Below are positions 22,370 through 23,262 of a stretch of DNA of 23,262 bases, in pieces. The DNA comes from an uncultured Bacteroidota bacterium. Lineage in GTDB: Bacteria; Bacteroidota; Bacteroidia; Flavobacteriales; Flavobacteriaceae. How positions within the stretch are numbered: position 1 is the first letter of the stretch; every line of letters begins with the position of its first letter. A program made the position numbers and the translations under genes. The notes beneath the pieces are model-generated. The model saw nothing but the letters and a program-made list of their open reading frames with translations, was not told the origin of the DNA and ran no database searches. The stretch is taken from NCBI GenBank assembly GCA_903819815.1, contig CAIJFC010000107.1, forward strand, positions 1-23,262. Reading direction: 5' to 3'.

Positions 22370-22381
22370 AAGCTAAAGGCT
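22354..22381. repeat. AGCT-rich repeat R3 across the four-helix-bundle stop codon
   Basis: AGCTAATTGCTGA (22357-22369) is the exact reverse complement of 21916-21928 in R2. It ends exactly at the TGA stop, so the C-terminal residues SANC of the protein are repeat-coded. More AGCT-like sequence (AAAGCTAAAGGCT) follows to 22381. The hemB ATG lies at 22397. Confidence 0.75.
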
Positions 22382-22396
22382 GTAAAACTATAAAAT

Positions 22397-23262
22397 ATGT
22401 TTCCATTACAAAGAGGTCGTCGTTTAAGAATAAACGAATCCATTAGAAGTTTAGTTCGTGAAACCACATTAAGTCCATCGGATTTTATGTTTCCAATGTT
22501 CATCGCAGAAGGTGAAAACGTAAAAATTGAAATTCCATCAATGCCAGGAATTTTTCGTCGTTCAATCGATTTAACCGTTGAAGAAGTAAAGGAGCTTTTC
22601 GCATTAGGAATCCGCGCCGTAAACATATACGTAAAAGTAGATGAATCGCTAAAAGACAGTACTGGAAAAGAAGCATGGAACCCAAACGGATTGATGCAAC
22701 GCGCTATCCAAGCCATCAAAGCGGCTTGCCCAGAAATGATTGTAATGCCTGATGTGGCTTTGGATCCGTATTCTATTTATGGTCACGACGGGATTATTTC
22801 TAACGGCGATATTGAAAACGATTCTACCAACGACGCCTTAGTAAAAATGGCCGTTTCTCACGCGCAAGCGGGAGCCGATTTTGTGGCGCCAAGCGACATG
22901 ATGGACGGTCGTGTTTTGCGTTTGCGCCAAGGATTGGATGCGGCAGGATTTCAAAATGTGGGTATTATGAGTTATTCGGCTAAATATGCTTCGGCATTTT
23001 ACGGGCCGTTTCGCGATGCTTTAGACAGCGCCCCTGTTGATAATGCGGATATTCCAAAAGATAAAAAAACCTACCAAATGGATTATGCCAATCGCATCGA
23101 AGCCATCAAAGAAGCCTTAATGGATGTCGAAGAAGGCGCCGATATGGTGATGGTAAAACCTGGAATTGCGTATTTAGACATCGTTCGAGAAGTGAAAAAT
23201 GCGGTGAATGTTCCCGTAACTGTTTTCCACGTTTCGGGAGAATACGCCATGATAAAAGCCGC
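22397..23262 (+). CDS. hemB: Delta-aminolevulinic acid dehydratase (porphobilinogen synthase), 3' end missing
   Basis: 288 codons and two bases are visible before the right edge; the family is about 325-335 residues, so some 40 are missing. It condenses two ALA molecules to porphobilinogen. The Schiff-base lysines are Lys196 (SYSAKYASAFYGPFRD) and Lys254 (MVMVKPGIAYLD). The metal-site segment reads DVALDPYSIYGHDG (119-132): the three zinc-ligand Cys of the animal and yeast type are Ala121, Asp123 and Asp131, so this is a magnesium-type enzyme as in Pseudomonas. The start MFPLQRGRRLRIN is the normal one. hemB stands last and after an unrelated gene; it is out of pathway order, since its product feeds hemC. 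Confidence 0.96.
   Translation, partial: MFPLQRGRRLRINESIRSLVRETTLSPSDFMFPMFIAEGENVKIEIPSMPGIFRRSIDLTVEEVKELFALGIRAVNIYVKVDESLKDSTGKEAWNPNGLMQRAIQAIKAACPEMIVMPDVALDPYSIYGHDGIISNGDIENDSTNDALVKMAVSHAQAGADFVAPSDMMDGRVLRLRQGLDAAGFQNVGIMSYSAKYASAFYGPFRDALDSAPVDNADIPKDKKTYQMDYANRIEAIKEALMDVEEGADMVMVKPGIAYLDIVREVKNAVNVPVTVFHVSGEYAMIKA

Noticed and set aside
21911..22381. Insertion sequence around the four-helix-bundle gene
   Set aside because: No transposase is encoded, and no clear target-site duplication could be read outside the inverted 13-mers. I report it only as repeat-framed.

Overview
The window is AT-rich chromosomal DNA from a member of the Bacteroidota, most likely Flavobacteriaceae and probably Flavobacterium or a close relative. 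This rests on the protein types (DUF4292 lipoprotein, EnvC-like LytM protein, HU/CCDC81-SPOR protein, acyl-ACP desaturase), on promoter -7 boxes of the form TAnnTTTG, and on the lack of Shine-Dalgarno sequences. Almost all of it is core genome. I see no tRNA, rRNA, CRISPR array, transposase, integrase or phage gene.

Layout. (1) 1-3676: a plus-strand envelope operon with the 3' end of a sugar nucleotidyltransferase, a TPR protein, a DUF4292 lipoprotein and an EnvC-like degenerate LytM protein, closed by a bidirectional terminator. (2) 3678-5204, minus strand: a hotdog acyl-CoA thioesterase and an HU-like/SPOR membrane protein. (3) 5289-9223: dprA, trpS, a PlsC-type acyltransferase and recA, in alternating orientation. 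(4) 9370-11874, plus strand: a second PlsC acyltransferase, an acyl-ACP desaturase and an HD-domain hydrolase. (5) 11876-16725, minus strand: a run read in the order AraC-type regulator, hemH, hemJ, NtrY-like histidine kinase, enoyl-CoA hydratase. (6) 16953 to the right edge, plus strand: hemA, hemC, hemD, hemE, hemF, a 23S-rRNA-intervening-sequence four-helix-bundle protein, and hemB, which runs off the window.

Regions 5 and 6 form one divergent haem locus. The right arm makes coproporphyrinogen and protoporphyrinogen from glutamyl-tRNA (HemA, B, C, D, E and O2-dependent HemF). The left arm oxidises protoporphyrinogen (HemJ) and inserts iron (HemH). Only HemL is missing from the window. The AraC-type regulator sits at the divergence point and is a natural candidate controller, but that is inference. 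The histidine kinase behind hemJ has no response regulator in the window.

The least explained structure is the set of short palindromic, REP-like elements in the gaps of the haem locus: a GCCACGAATTCAC inverted repeat, a double ACCTGACAGGT palindrome, and three AGCT-rich elements. The AGCT-rich elements lie on the 3' ends of hemE, hemF and the four-helix-bundle gene. Two of them form an exact 13-bp inverted repeat around the four-helix-bundle gene, so that gene looks like a small insertion in an otherwise all-haem operon. This is the best candidate here for something not well described; the rest is good-quality housekeeping DNA.
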